This document shows, one piece after another, positions 46,572 through 55,961 of a stretch of 64,000 nt of DNA. The notes beneath the pieces are model-generated. The model was not told the origin of the DNA. It saw nothing but the letters and a program-made list of their open reading frames with translations, and made no database searches. The DNA comes from Vibrio sp. UCD-FRSSP16_30 (GTDB lineage Bacteria > Pseudomonadota > Gammaproteobacteria > Enterobacterales > Vibrionaceae). The translations under genes and the position numbers were made by a program. The DNA lies in assembly GCF_001676025.1 (NCBI RefSeq), contig NZ_LZFW01000007.1, positions 1 through 64,000 on the forward strand, given 5' to 3'. The first letter of the stretch is position 1. Every line of letters starts with the position of its first letter.

Positions 46572-46648
46572 TTTAATAAAACCTCTATATGACGAAACTG
46601 CAGTGATGCTCTAAAGATTGAATCAGCATCACTCATTAACTACAAAAA

Positions 46649-47206
46649 CTATGGGGTATGAATACGAAGCAAGCGCTCTAAATGCAATTGTTTACGCTCT
46701 GCTAACCCACATAACCTTGAATACACAAACATACTGACTAAAGCTGCGACCATGCCTGCCATGGTTGGGATAGTCGCCATGGAAATTCCCGCCGCCATTA
46801 AACGAGGCTCACTATTGCCTTGCGCAGCCATGACATCAAACACGGAAATCATCCCAGTCACAGTGCCAAGCAAACCCAGCATAGGAAAGAGCGAAATTAA
46901 CACCTTCATCAAGGATAACCAGCGTTTAAGATCCAACTCCGATTGCGCAAGCCAAGCCTCTCTTTGAGATAAGGCAAACCATGAATGACGGTCTGTTCGC
47001 ACCTGCCATTTTAGAACCCACTTCTGCTGGTATTTTGGAAAAACCCACACAAAGTACATCACTCTATCCAGTACCAAAATCCAGAAAAAAAGCATCACAA
47101 TGGCAAGCCACCATAAAACCGGACCACCACGAAACATTAACTGCTCAATTGAGCTGATAACGCTAAGATCGGTGAACCAAGTAAAATTCGTGACAAGATC
47201 AATCAT
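46649..47206 (-). CDS. exbB2: ExbB2-type MotA/TolQ/ExbB channel
   Basis: A 185-residue three-helix channel protein. The signature LLGTVTGMISVFDVMAAQGNSEPRLMAAGIS lies at about residues 115-145. Its start overlaps the stop of the TtpC gene by one base. Partner of ExbD and TonB. Confidence 0.93.
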   Translation of the reverse strand: MIDLVTNFTWFTDLSVISSIEQLMFRGGPVLWWLAIVMLFFWILVLDRVMYFVWVFPKYQQKWVLKWQVRTDRHSWFALSQREAWLAQSELDLKRWLSLMKVLISLFPMLGLLGTVTGMISVFDVMAAQGNSEPRLMAAGISMATIPTMAGMVAALVSMFVYSRLCGLAERKQLHLERLLRIHTP

Positions 47207-48597
47207 TACGCAAGACTCGCCGAATTCTGCTCTGGCTGCTGCACTACATGATTCGTTTGGCTACCCGCTAACATGGCCTGTCGCTCTGCACTTTCAGCAA
47301 CAAGACCGACACCCTGCTTCTCAATAATATTACGAATGCTCTCCGATAGGCTCGATAACATATTGTGAACCAGCAGTAGTGGCATCGCCGCAACCAAACC
47401 TAGCACAGTGGTAATCAAAGCCATGGAAATGCCACCTGCCATAATACGAGGATCGGCATTACCAAATTGAGTAATGGTTTGGAACGTATCAATCATGCCC
47501 GTCACCGTACCCAACAGTCCCAACATAGGGGCAATGGCGGCCAACAATTTAACCGTCGAGATGCCTTTATCTAGCTGCTCTTGCTCATCCATTACCGCTT
47601 CTAGCAAGCGCAATTCTAAAGCTTCCAAGGTCGGGCTATTATCCACTTGGTGAACCAAGATAATACGTCCAAGCGGGTTATCTGATTTTGGTGTATCAAC
47701 CTGCTTTAATTGCTTATTAATTTTTGACTTAATCGCAACTAACACAATAGAGCGATACACACCAATTAATAGACCAATGCCTAACAGACTAATGATAATT
47801 TTACCGACAATGCCACCTTGTTCGATGCGCTGCATTATCGTTGGGTTATTTGCCAATTGTTCAAGCAAAGCGCCACGCGAAGCATCAATCGTCACCAGCG
47901 TAGTCGCAGTGGTTAAATTAGCAGAAACTAACAAAGGATTGCTCGGCTGCACAATATAAGACGTGGCCATTTTTTTAGCCGGATCCCATGTTAAATAACC
48001 GTGTTCATCAGCTAAGGCAAATGCCCCCATACGCAGAACACGTTTTTGCTGTATCTCACCTGCGCCATTAACATACGGCACATTAAGTAGCGTTGCTTGC
48101 GCGCTATTGGTGATTTGGTTCTCATAGGCATGCCACAAGCCATATAACTGAGCTTTAGAAGGGATTGATTTTGCATCAATAATGGTATGAATAAGGTCAA
48201 TGTCCTTATCTAAACCAATCGAAGCAACCGAGCGTTCTTGCTCTAGTTGCACATCTTTTGCACCTTGACGGACAACACCAAAGATTTCACCTAAGCTACC
48301 GGTTGCCAGCGTCAGTTGCTTCTCTTTCTCTGCCAATGTTTGCTCATTATCATCAAATTGATCACTTAATGACTCGATGCTTTTATTGAGGCTATTACGC
48401 TGTTTAAGTAATGCCTTGTATTCACTTTTGAGCTGTTGCTCTGTAGCTTTAAATGCTTGTTCACGCTGTTTATTCTGCTGTTGCTCAGCCTGTTTTGCTT
48501 TTGCTGTATTTTGCAAAAGGTCTTGATTAGCATAGCTTGACGTCGCTGAAAATAGCGTAATAACAGCCAGTGTAATGATCGTGAGGTAATGTTTCAT
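47206..48597 (-). CDS. ttpC: TtpC, ExbB-like component with periplasmic coiled coil
   Basis: A 463-residue protein: signal peptide (MKHYLTIITLAVITLFSATSSYA), a long coiled-coil-like segment (about residues 30-115, rich in Gln, Lys, Glu), a periplasmic domain, then an ExbB-like half with MLGLLGTVTGMIDTFQTITQFGNADPRIMAGGISMALITT. This fusion is the TtpC protein required by TonB2/TonB3 systems of Vibrio. It overlaps exbB and is four bases from the DUF3450 gene. Confidence 0.92.
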   Translation of the reverse strand: MKHYLTIITLAVITLFSATSSYANQDLLQNTAKAKQAEQQQNKQREQAFKATEQQLKSEYKALLKQRNSLNKSIESLSDQFDDNEQTLAEKEKQLTLATGSLGEIFGVVRQGAKDVQLEQERSVASIGLDKDIDLIHTIIDAKSIPSKAQLYGLWHAYENQITNSAQATLLNVPYVNGAGEIQQKRVLRMGAFALADEHGYLTWDPAKKMATSYIVQPSNPLLVSANLTTATTLVTIDASRGALLEQLANNPTIMQRIEQGGIVGKIIISLLGIGLLIGVYRSIVLVAIKSKINKQLKQVDTPKSDNPLGRIILVHQVDNSPTLEALELRLLEAVMDEQEQLDKGISTVKLLAAIAPMLGLLGTVTGMIDTFQTITQFGNADPRIMAGGISMALITTVLGLVAAMPLLLVHNMLSSLSESIRNIIEKQGVGLVAESAERQAMLAGSQTNHVVQQPEQNSASLA

Positions 48598-48600
48598 AAT

Positions 48601-49395
48601 TTACTCCCCCTCGCCTTTAGGTAACGAACCTTTAGATAGCGAAACCGGCAGTTCTAATAGTGTTGGAGAGGCTTGTTTTGCCGCAACATCAAATGCCTTA
48701 TCAATATCATGACCAATGCTACGATCCTGCGCTATCCACATTTTCTGACTGTGATCCCAAGCCCAGTAACCTTGATGATCTTTAGAGCGAGCAACCAATG
48801 AAATTCGTCCAAGATACAGTTTTTCGACAATAATTGACTGACCATCAATGACAATTGGACCTGAATACGCAGCCATCTTGGTGCCGTAGTCCATCTCAAT
48901 CTGATACGCTTCAAGAATTCGACGATACTTTTCAGCATCACTAATGTCAGCTTGTGTCATCATAGTCGACAGTTTTTCTAATCGCTCGTGACGAGCTTCA
49001 CAGCGGATAGGACGATCATTATCCTGAATGGTTTTCAACCCTTCGAGCATTTCGTACATTAATGGCACGATACTCTGTCTGATCTCATCAATTTGAGAAA
49101 TTTGTGCGTTATAACTGTTAATTTCATCAGCTTGACTCGCAATAAGCCCATTAAGGTGTGTTTGATACACTTTTAGATTGTTGACTTCTTGCTTTAGAGC
49201 GGCAATATCCGCTTCTAATCTAATGGATTCATCACTGCTTTTGGCAACTTTAGTTTGACTATGAGCGGCATTTTTAGTGATTTGCGTTTCTAAATTTTGT
49301 GATTTCTGCAAATTGGATTGCGAAGTAGCAAACGCTAAAGTACTTGTTATCGACAAGCTTGCAACTAGCACAGCTCGCACTGATTTGTGGTTCAT
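48601..49395 (-). CDS. DUF3450 protein, first gene of the TonB2-type operon
   Basis: About 264 residues from the ATG at 49395 (MNHKSVRAVLVASLSITSTLAFA, signal peptide). A coiled coil over about residues 25-110 is followed by a compact domain, with SQKMWIAQDRSIGHDIDKAF near the end. DUF3450 proteins lead TonB2-TtpC operons in Vibrio and are thought to assist TtpC. The upstream frame to 49449 lacks a signal and is left out. Confidence 0.88.
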   Translation of the reverse strand: MNHKSVRAVLVASLSITSTLAFATSQSNLQKSQNLETQITKNAAHSQTKVAKSSDESIRLEADIAALKQEVNNLKVYQTHLNGLIASQADEINSYNAQISQIDEIRQSIVPLMYEMLEGLKTIQDNDRPIRCEARHERLEKLSTMMTQADISDAEKYRRILEAYQIEMDYGTKMAAYSGPIVIDGQSIIVEKLYLGRISLVARSKDHQGYWAWDHSQKMWIAQDRSIGHDIDKAFDVAAKQASPTLLELPVSLSKGSLPKGEGE

Positions 49396-49584
49396 ATTTA
49401 TCTCGTTAAATCTTTGATTTAGCTTATATTGAATACGGTACTGCACCAAAGAGAGTCACGACCCTACTTTGGGATATTTGACGATATAGTAAAAACAAAT
49501 CATTCGGCTATATTTGATCTCAATCCTTTTTAACCGAAATGTATTTCATTTATCGTGGTAAAACATCCATATTGTGACATTAAC

Positions 49585-49609
49585 GCAAATGAGAAGCGGT
49601 ATTATTTGC
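49585..49609. promoter_or_regulatory. Dyad, possible Fur-type operator of the TonB operon
   Basis: GCAAATGAGAAGCGGTATTATTTGC has 6-bp perfect arms and AATGAGAA/TTATTT resembling half-sites of the Fur consensus. It is 190 bases upstream of the first gene. The remaining 49396-49823 sequence is AT-rich with no other clear signal. Confidence 0.35.
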
Positions 49610-49823
49610 AATAAGTTTCGCCATACTAGAGATAAACATCAATTGTTGCAATAAAATTGCATCCATACCGCAAACTCTCACACAATAATAACTTGTTATA
49701 TCAATTCCCTAATACTCCAGCTAGAACCCTTGCAGTTGGTCTTTACATAACCTTACATTAGCTTACGCTAACATTCATTCCAGCGCCTATTCTTTGATTG
49801 TAGACATTAATGAGGACAGGATT

Positions 49824-50264
49824 ATGAAACACTCAACAGCACTAGCACTACTTACTACACTGATTGTATCTGTCGCTTTTGGCGTCAATGCCGCAGGCCA
49901 AGGTAAACAAGCAAACAGTGCAAACCCAACGCCAAACTTCACCGCTGTGGATGCAGATCAGGATGGAAAAGTCAGCGCCGATGAATTTAATGCCTTTAAA
50001 GCTCAAAGAATGACACAGCGAGCACAAGAAGGTCGCCAAATGAAGAATGTCTCTAAAGCTGCCACATTTGATTCTTTAGATGCAAATCAGGATGGATACA
50101 TTGATAAGGCTGAGTTTGATGTGCATGCCCGCAATGCTAATCGTGACGGCAATGCTAATCGAGACGGCAAAGGCAATCGTGATGGTAGTGGTAATAAAGG
50201 AAACCGAAACAACGGCAACAAAGGAAATGGCGACGGTATAAATGCGATGGACCTTGAAAGCTAA
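49824..50264 (+). CDS. Exported EF-hand protein with Asn/Gly/Arg/Asp-rich tail
   Basis: About 146 residues from the ATG at 49824 behind GAGGACAGG. Signal peptide (MKHSTALALLTTLIVSVAFGVNA), then two EF-hand loops, DADQDGKVSADEF and DANQDGYIDKAEF, each with the 12-residue calcium ligand spacing. The tail is low complexity, built from NANRDG/GNRDG/NKGNR units. Periplasmic calcium binding is likely; the purpose is unknown. Confidence 0.88.
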   Translation: MKHSTALALLTTLIVSVAFGVNAAGQGKQANSANPTPNFTAVDADQDGKVSADEFNAFKAQRMTQRAQEGRQMKNVSKAATFDSLDANQDGYIDKAEFDVHARNANRDGNANRDGKGNRDGSGNKGNRNNGNKGNGDGINAMDLES

Positions 50265-50275
50265 TCATTTAAATC

Positions 50276-50321
50276 AAAAGCGAGTACTTCAAATTCAGCC
50301 TAATTTGAAATACTCGCTTTT
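50276..50321. terminator. Long-stem terminator after the EF-hand gene
   Basis: AAAAGCGAGTACTTCAAAT pairs with ATTTGAAATACTCGCTTTT over 18 positions with one mismatch and a short loop. Confidence 0.88.
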
Positions 50322-50410
50322 CTGTGCAATTTTATTCCCTCCAACTCTTGACCTAGCAAACCCAAACAGTGTTTAATTGCGCCCCTTTTATTTATGAGTC
50401 GGGCTGCAAG

Positions 50411-51778
50411 ATGGATAAAGATACAATAGCAATAGGTTTTGATTACGGCACAGCAAACTGCTCTGTCGCCCACATTATTGATAACCAAGCTATCCAAATT
50501 CCACTGGCAAATGGTGATAAATACATCTCCTCGACTCTCTGTGCTCCAACATCTGAAGCACTGTCTGAATATCTGTATAAAAGAAAGAATATTCTCCCTG
50601 CCACTCCTCATGGCGAAAGCATTTTGCAACGTGCTATTCGCACCAATAGAGAAGAAGGCATTGATGTCATGGAAGAAGAGTTCCTGTTTGGTCAGGCCGC
50701 TCTTGATCTCTACCTGCAAGACCCAAAAGATGTGTATTACATCAAATCGCCAAAGTCTTTTCTTGGTGCTCGTGGTTTAAGGGATGCTCAACTGGCCTTC
50801 TTTGAAGATCTTGTTTGCGCAATGATGGAAAACGTTAAATCTCAGGCTGAACAGTCATTAGGCAAAACCCTTACCGATACCGTTATTGGTCGCCCAGTAA
50901 ACTTTTTAGGGCGCGGAGGGGAAGAATCGAACCAACAAGCGCAAGATATTTTACTTCGCGCGGCCAGTCGAGCAGGCTTTAAAAATATAGAGTTTCAGTT
51001 TGAACCCGTTGCCGCTGGCCTAGATTATGAAAGCACATTACACACCGACAAAAATGTATTAGTAGTCGATATTGGCGGCGGTACAACAGATTGCTCGATG
51101 ATTCAAATGGGCCCATCTTGGTTTGGAAAAAGCGATCGTAAACAAACGTTACTCGGTCACACGGGGCAGTTAGTCGGAGGTAATGATCTTGATATTCATA
51201 TCGCCTACAAACAGTTTATGACTGAACTGGGCAGAGGCAGTCGCAAACAATCAGGGCTTGAAATACCCATCAGCCAATTCTGGCACTCAATTTTAATTAA
51301 TAATGTGCAAGCTCAGCGAGATTTTTATGCAAAAGAGAATCTAGCGGTTTTGAAACAGTTGCAACGAGAAGCGCTTGAGCCGGCAAAACTTGCTCGTATG
51401 CTTGAAGTTCATCAAGGGGCGCTCGGCTACAGCATTGTTTCAGAAGCGGAGCAAACCAAAATAGCACTGTGTGAAAATAGTGACTACTTAGCCCAGCTTC
51501 GATTACTAAGTGAGACCGTCGAAATCCCGGTGCTTCAACAAGAGATGGAACGCGCTATCGAAGTCCCTAAAGAGAAAATCACCAAATTGGTACTCGAAGC
51601 GGTGCAACAATCTCAAATTACACCCGATGTTGTGTTTATGACTGGTGGCTCGGCGCGCTCGCGAGTGTTACAACAAGCGGTTAAATCTGTACTGCCAAAT
51701 GTACCTATCGTCAGTGGCAATTATTTTGGTTCAGTCACAGCAGGGCTTGCTCGCTGGGCAGATATTTGCTTTAAATAA
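50411..51778 (+). CDS. yegD: Hsp70-family chaperone YegD
   Basis: About 455 residues from the ATG at 50411 (MDKDTIAIGFDYGTANCSVA). Actin-fold ATPase motifs of the Hsp70 family: GFDYGTANC (phosphate 1), VVDIGGGTTDCSM (phosphate 2) and FMTGGSARSRVLQQAV (adenosine). It lacks the C-terminal substrate-binding half of DnaK, as YegD does. The annotated frame extends to 50369, but the conserved start is at 50411. Likely an atypical chaperone; clients unknown. Confidence 0.9.
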   Translation: MDKDTIAIGFDYGTANCSVAHIIDNQAIQIPLANGDKYISSTLCAPTSEALSEYLYKRKNILPATPHGESILQRAIRTNREEGIDVMEEEFLFGQAALDLYLQDPKDVYYIKSPKSFLGARGLRDAQLAFFEDLVCAMMENVKSQAEQSLGKTLTDTVIGRPVNFLGRGGEESNQQAQDILLRAASRAGFKNIEFQFEPVAAGLDYESTLHTDKNVLVVDIGGGTTDCSMIQMGPSWFGKSDRKQTLLGHTGQLVGGNDLDIHIAYKQFMTELGRGSRKQSGLEIPISQFWHSILINNVQAQRDFYAKENLAVLKQLQREALEPAKLARMLEVHQGALGYSIVSEAEQTKIALCENSDYLAQLRLLSETVEIPVLQQEMERAIEVPKEKITKLVLEAVQQSQITPDVVFMTGGSARSRVLQQAVKSVLPNVPIVSGNYFGSVTAGLARWADICFK

Positions 51779-51936
51779 CACTTAATGTAAATATTGATGC
51801 ATATCAATTTTTGATTGCTTACTTATTTAAAGCTAAGCTTAATCATTAAAGCGTTATCAATTGCTAGTGGCTAGCGATTAACGGCTAGTGATTAGAGATT
51901 AACGAATAAAGTTAAGTTGCAGTATTAGAGGGACGT

Positions 51937-52101
51937 ATGAATATAAAGCCAATCCAATTTATCATTTTAGGGGTTATTGTGGGCTTTTGTATGAATGGCT
52001 TATACGATGTTGCCCATGATGATCAACACTCATCAAACCAAATGGCTAATCAAGGTCAGGTGACTTTTTCAAATTGCACTAATAATGCAAAAGACAGCTA
52101 A
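51937..52101 (+). CDS. Small membrane peptide (54 aa)
   Basis: ATG at 51937 follows AGAGGGACGT. The 54-residue product begins MNIKPIQFIILGVIVGFCMNG, one hydrophobic helix or uncleaved signal, then a polar tail with a DDQHSSNQMANQG stretch and one Cys. Upstream, 51863-51904 is an imperfect repeat of CTAGTG/ATTAACG units. No family known to me. The frame and ribosome binding site support it, but expression is unproven. Confidence 0.5.
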   Translation: MNIKPIQFIILGVIVGFCMNGLYDVAHDDQHSSNQMANQGQVTFSNCTNNAKDS

Positions 52102-52118
52102 CTCATCAACTCGATAAC

Positions 52119-52294
52119 CAGAGTGATATCACGAACATTATTTGAACAAAATCATGTGCATTATCGGAACAAGCCTTTATTGCATGGATTTGTGGTATGG
52201 ATGCCACAATGAAGCCATCAAGGATGATTTCACGGCGTCTTGTGGAGATGATGTACATGATTGGTCTATAAGTGTTCACTCATACGTTCGCCCT
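52119..52294. mobile_element. MITE-like dispersed repeat, copy B
   Basis: Inverted relative of copy A at 34333-34508, about 93 percent identical by eye. It is flanked by an 11-base duplication AACTCGATAAC (52108-52118 and 52295-52305), unrelated to the duplication at copy A. The centre contains GATGATTTCACGGCGTCTTG, identical in both copies. No coding potential. Confidence 0.75.
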
Positions 52295-52348
52295 AACTCG
52301 ATAACAAGCTGAAAAGTACCGTTAATAACGCCTAGAAAGCTAAAATAG

Positions 52349-52379
52349 TGAGCCCTGAACGGCCAACAGTTGGCTCACT
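52349..52379. terminator. Hairpin between MITE B and protease gene
   Basis: GTGAGCC...GGCTCAC, a 7-bp stem with inner AAC/GTT pairing, just beyond the protease stop. It is probably a terminator, although the T tract is weak. Confidence 0.45.
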
Positions 52380-52387
52380 TATTGATT

Positions 52388-53410
52388 TTAAATTCGCGCT
52401 ATTTGAAATCGACGACCAATAAACAGCAGCACTAACCAAGCCCATGCCAAGCTGCCACCAGATTCTTCCTCTGGGCTATCCGCCTCATCTTCCTCTGGTA
52501 CATAATTTTCTCGGTCAAAGTCTGTGACAATTGCCTTTGGTGTCTCTTGCCCTGCTAACACACTGTCAATCCAATCTCTATACTCAGCAACTTCTATATA
52601 AGCCGAGGAATAGTCCGCACTAGAGTCTCCACATTGTGACGGACCAAAGCTAGTGATCCCAACCTGAATATATTGGTTGCCGTTATACCAATATAACGGT
52701 CCTCCAGAATCCCCACCACAAGTCGAGTTTCGCAGTTGAGAGGTAAAGTCGACATCACCTTGCAGACATAACTGCTTGCTACTAATATCGGCTGATTCAC
52801 AATCAGAGCTGGAAATCAGAGTTTGTGTGACACCTTGCAGCACATCGGCATTATCAGTAACAGAGCGAGTATACCCATGTCCAATCGTCATCATTTGTGT
52901 GCCAACCACATCATACGATTGAGCGTCAGTTAAAGAGGCTAAAGTAGCGTAATCGGATGCTGATACCGACATAGGTTGTTCTAGTTTAATGATGGCAATG
53001 TCATCAGGCCAACTCAGTGATGCGCTATCAACAAAGGTGCTTGGGTAATAAAACTCACTTGCTCGAATAAGTTCGACCTTAGGCAGGTCGCCGACTTCAT
53101 GGAAGATCTGTTCTTCGTTTTGCAATTGCGGGGCAACAGAGGTGTAGGTGTAATAGTACGAGTCACCCTCGACACAATGCGCTGCGGTTAAAATATGGTA
53201 TTGATCTAAAATGGTTCCGCCACAATAGTTTTGATATAAACCTGAATCATCAAGCTGATCAAAGATAAGGCTGGAAAATGATGGAAACGTTTCAATGGAA
53301 ACCGAACTGCCATTAACGATATAAGTGCTGACATTACCTTCTGCCGAAGCGACGTGAAAAGGGATGAAAGTGATAGCGGCATACACAGCCACATGAATTG
53401 ATTTAAGCAT
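52388..53410 (-). CDS. Trypsin-like serine protease with GlyGly-CTERM
   Basis: A 340-residue S1 peptidase with a signal peptide (cleavage after SA near residue 23) and mature start IVNGSSV near residue 31. Catalytic triad: His78 in LTAAHC, Asp137 in DDIAIIKL and Ser235 in CGGDSGGPL. Several cysteines could pair. The C-terminus is an acidic spacer (DEADSPEEESGG) followed by SLAWAWLVLLFIGRRFQIARI, a GlyGly-CTERM sorting signal like that of the nuclease at 22900, so secretion by type II and rhombosortase processing is expected. Confidence 0.92.
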   Translation of the reverse strand: MLKSIHVAVYAAITFIPFHVASAEGNVSTYIVNGSSVSIETFPSFSSLIFDQLDDSGLYQNYCGGTILDQYHILTAAHCVEGDSYYYTYTSVAPQLQNEEQIFHEVGDLPKVELIRASEFYYPSTFVDSASLSWPDDIAIIKLEQPMSVSASDYATLASLTDAQSYDVVGTQMMTIGHGYTRSVTDNADVLQGVTQTLISSSDCESADISSKQLCLQGDVDFTSQLRNSTCGGDSGGPLYWYNGNQYIQVGITSFGPSQCGDSSADYSSAYIEVAEYRDWIDSVLAGQETPKAIVTDFDRENYVPEEDEADSPEEESGGSLAWAWLVLLFIGRRFQIARI

Positions 53411-53606
53411 ACCCGACTCCTTTACATCATCAGTCTTAAAAGGTAATTCCTTTACCTGCTGATTCCACCTTCAACTGATGGAATGTACATTAATTTAATA
53501 TTAAACCAATATTACCGCAACAATAATAACAATCTAATATAAGTTAGCCGATTCAACATGAGAATGATGGGTATAAAGAGACAAATTTACTGCGCCACTA
53601 CAAATG

Positions 53607-53654
53607 ATACCAATCACAGTAAGTAAATGATCAGAGATTTACTACGATTGGTAT
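53607..53654. repeat. Vibrio-type palindromic repeat (ATACCAATC...GATTGGTAT)
   Basis: ATACCAATC and GATTGGTAT arms enclose AGTAAGTAAAT/ATTTACT, a near-perfect hairpin of 48 bases. I know this as a common dispersed palindrome of Vibrio genomes. A relative with arms ATACCAACTT/AAGTTGGTAT is at 57813-57842. The rest of 53411-53684 shows nothing else. Confidence 0.65.
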
Positions 53655-53684
53655 GAAGGGGCATCAAAAATCACAAGGAAAAAA

Positions 53685-53719
53685 AAACGCAGCCCTAGAA
53701 TTAGGTTACTGCGTTTTTT
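53685..53719 (-). terminator. Terminator of the efpL gene
   Basis: AAACGCAG...CTGCGTTTTTT with matching A tract, 20 bases beyond the stop. Confidence 0.85.
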
Positions 53720-53738
53720 ATATTCAAGCTGAGAGTGC

Positions 53739-54311
53739 TTACTTGTCAGCACGACCCATAAAGGCTTTATCAGAAGTGTTTACTCGAACCTTCTCACCAC
53801 CAGCAATATACTCAGGTACCTGAATAGTAAGGCCAGTTGTTAGTGTTGCAGGTTTAGTACGAGCGGCAGCTGAAGCTCCCTTAATTGAAGGGTCAGTTTC
53901 AGTAATTTCAAGCTCAACCACTGATGGCAGTTCAAGAGCTACTGGGCTACCGTCAACTAGCAATACGAAGATGCCTTGTGTTTCTTCATTGATGAACTGA
54001 AGCTCTTCTTCAATGCTCTCTTTGTTAAAGTTGTACGGCGTGTAGTCTTCGCTATCCATAAATACATATTCATCACCATCGATGTATGAAAATGTAGAAG
54101 GGTGACGGCTGAAATCTGCAAGGTTAATGATTTCATCAGCTTTAAAGCTTTCATCGGCTTTTGCGCCTGTCGCAACATCATACATACGCATACGATACAA
54201 ACTTGCACCAGCACGACCACTTGGCGTTAGTTTATTGATTTCTTTAACGAAGTACACTTTACCGTTGTGCTCAATCGCAGCACTTTTTTTGATTTCACTT
54301 GCCTTAGGCAT
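53739..54311 (-). CDS. yeiP: Elongation factor P-like protein EfpL (YeiP)
   Basis: A 190-residue EF-P paralogue with three beta domains: KOW-like N-terminal ([27 protein letters not shown]), the central OB domain (YEFMD-like [14 protein letters not shown]) and the C-terminal domain ([32 protein letters not shown]). The tip of domain I has Arg in SGRAG rather than the modified Lys of EF-P, as in EfpL. It helps ribosomes through proline-rich and other difficult stretches. Confidence 0.93.
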   Translation of the reverse strand: MPKASEIKKSAAIEHNGKVYFVKEINKLTPSGRAGASLYRMRMYDVATGAKADESFKADEIINLADFSRHPSTFSYIDGDEYVFMDSEDYTPYNFNKESIEEELQFINEETQGIFVLLVDGSPVALELPSVVELEITETDPSIKGASAAARTKPATLTTGLTIQVPEYIAGGEKVRVNTSDKAFMGRADK

Positions 54312-54451
54312 GATGGTTCCCTTGTTTCATTAAGATCGTTCTTGCCAGAGTATACAAGGTCAAAAAGCGTTGATCACCCTCTAGTGATTAATTGTGACCG
54401 ATATAGGCAAAAAGTCCTGACTTATACGGCAATAGATTAACTTACACGCAT

Positions 54452-54479
54452 AAAAAAACGCCCAATGAATGAGCGTTTG
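54452..54479 (-). terminator. Terminator of the M42 peptidase gene
   Basis: On the minus strand AAACGCTCATTCATTGGGCGTTTTTTT forms a hairpin with a T tail, 20 bases beyond the stop. Confidence 0.8.
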
Positions 54480-54499
54480 ATCATAAATCGGTCAAGCTA

Positions 54500-55738
54500 T
54501 TACAGATTATCTAATCTGATGTGGCTGTTCTTAAGATCATCACGAGTCATGCCTTTACCATCATTCATAGTGTTGAAATGACGTAACAACTCAGTGATCG
54601 CTTCAATTGAAGCTAATAGATCGCCAGTGTGTGCAGATTCTGATGAAGTATGCATGTTACGAATTGGGTAACCAATCGTAATCGCTGCGCTATCTACACC
54701 GGCAAGTGCTGCGGCCATACCGTCAGTACCCATGTCTCTACCAGAAAAATCTAACTGCATTGGAATGCCTTTTTCACGGCATAAGTTATCCAGTGTTTGC
54801 ACTAAGTACTCAGAAGATACAGAGCCACGTCCAACCGTAAAGCCTTTGCCCATTTGTAATGGGTTCATGTTGCGATGACCAATGCCAGGTGCGGCTTCGT
54901 AATCGTGGTTTACATCTGTTGCAATCAACACATCAGGTCTAAGCTCACCAACAACTTGTGTTGAACCAAAGCGACCAATTTCTTCATGAGTAGCGATAGT
55001 GTAAAGCACACGAACATTATCTAGGCCTTCAGCGGCAAGAGTACGTGCAATCTCCGCAACAGAGAAACAGCCTAGGCCGTTATCTAAGTAAGCGCCAAAG
55101 AAGGTATCTGGTGCAACGCCGCGTTTAATTGGGCGATCAAGCAAGATAGGGTCACCCACACGTAGGCCAAGTGCTTCCACTTGCGCTTTACGATCGTCTC
55201 CGTGCATTTGCAGTTCTAGATAAATTGATTCAGGTTTAATACCTTGCTCACCCGTACGCTGCGCAGGAGTTGAGAAGTGAATGGCACCTAGCGCTTCTAC
55301 TGTGCCACCTTTGATGACTTTGTAAGCGCCTAGTTTTGCAGGATCTTGGCAGAATACTTGAACTTCATGGCCAATCAATGTGGTGGGTAGGAATGAATCC
55401 GTATTGATCCAAACTTTGCCGTCTTTATCAATTTTACGCACTTGCATACGGATTTTGTCAGCGTGACCAACAATCATTACGCTAGTCAAATCATCACGTC
55501 CCGGATGAGAATCAAATACGATGCTAGCATTGCCTTTAAATTGATGCGTTCCCCACCCTTGTGGCATGAAAGACTCAAATTCTGGCTTAATGATGCCGTA
55601 GCTCATTGCGGCTTCAAAACCAATTGGAGAAGGTGCAGACAATACCTTCGACATAAATTCAAATTGAGATTGTGGCATTGGTTGTGCCCATACAGGGCTA
55701 TTACTGTTTTCGCTGGTCATTGGTACATCTCTATCCAT
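54500..55738 (-). CDS. M42-family metallopeptidase
   Basis: A 412-residue protein of the M42 (FrvX-like) family. Metal and active-site residues sit in MIVGHADK, FGAYLDNGLG, TIATHEEIG, LIATDVNHDYE and GYPIRNMHTSSE. It is a cytosolic dodecameric aminopeptidase by family; here the usual HxD is HADK. An internal ATG at 55720 (MTSENSNSPVW) is an alternative start. Monocistronic, with a 220-bp upstream gap lacking clear signals. Confidence 0.87.
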   Translation of the reverse strand: MDRDVPMTSENSNSPVWAQPMPQSQFEFMSKVLSAPSPIGFEAAMSYGIIKPEFESFMPQGWGTHQFKGNASIVFDSHPGRDDLTSVMIVGHADKIRMQVRKIDKDGKVWINTDSFLPTTLIGHEVQVFCQDPAKLGAYKVIKGGTVEALGAIHFSTPAQRTGEQGIKPESIYLELQMHGDDRKAQVEALGLRVGDPILLDRPIKRGVAPDTFFGAYLDNGLGCFSVAEIARTLAAEGLDNVRVLYTIATHEEIGRFGSTQVVGELRPDVLIATDVNHDYEAAPGIGHRNMNPLQMGKGFTVGRGSVSSEYLVQTLDNLCREKGIPMQLDFSGRDMGTDGMAAALAGVDSAAITIGYPIRNMHTSSESAHTGDLLASIEAITELLRHFNTMNDGKGMTRDDLKNSHIRLDNL

Positions 55739-55961
55739 TTACTATTGGCAGTTAAACTAATGCCTGAAGCCAATGAATTCAAGAGATTTACAACGAACAA
55801 TTCAATCAATAAGCAATAAGATGCTGATTAATTTTCTTTAAGAAAGAGAAAGTGTGGCAGTTTGAATATTAGAGGTAGAGGGGTAAATCAGGGTGGTGCT
55901 CAAAGCGTTCTGAATCACGAAAACGGCTTGAGTCTATATACAACGATTGGCTAATGTTTGA

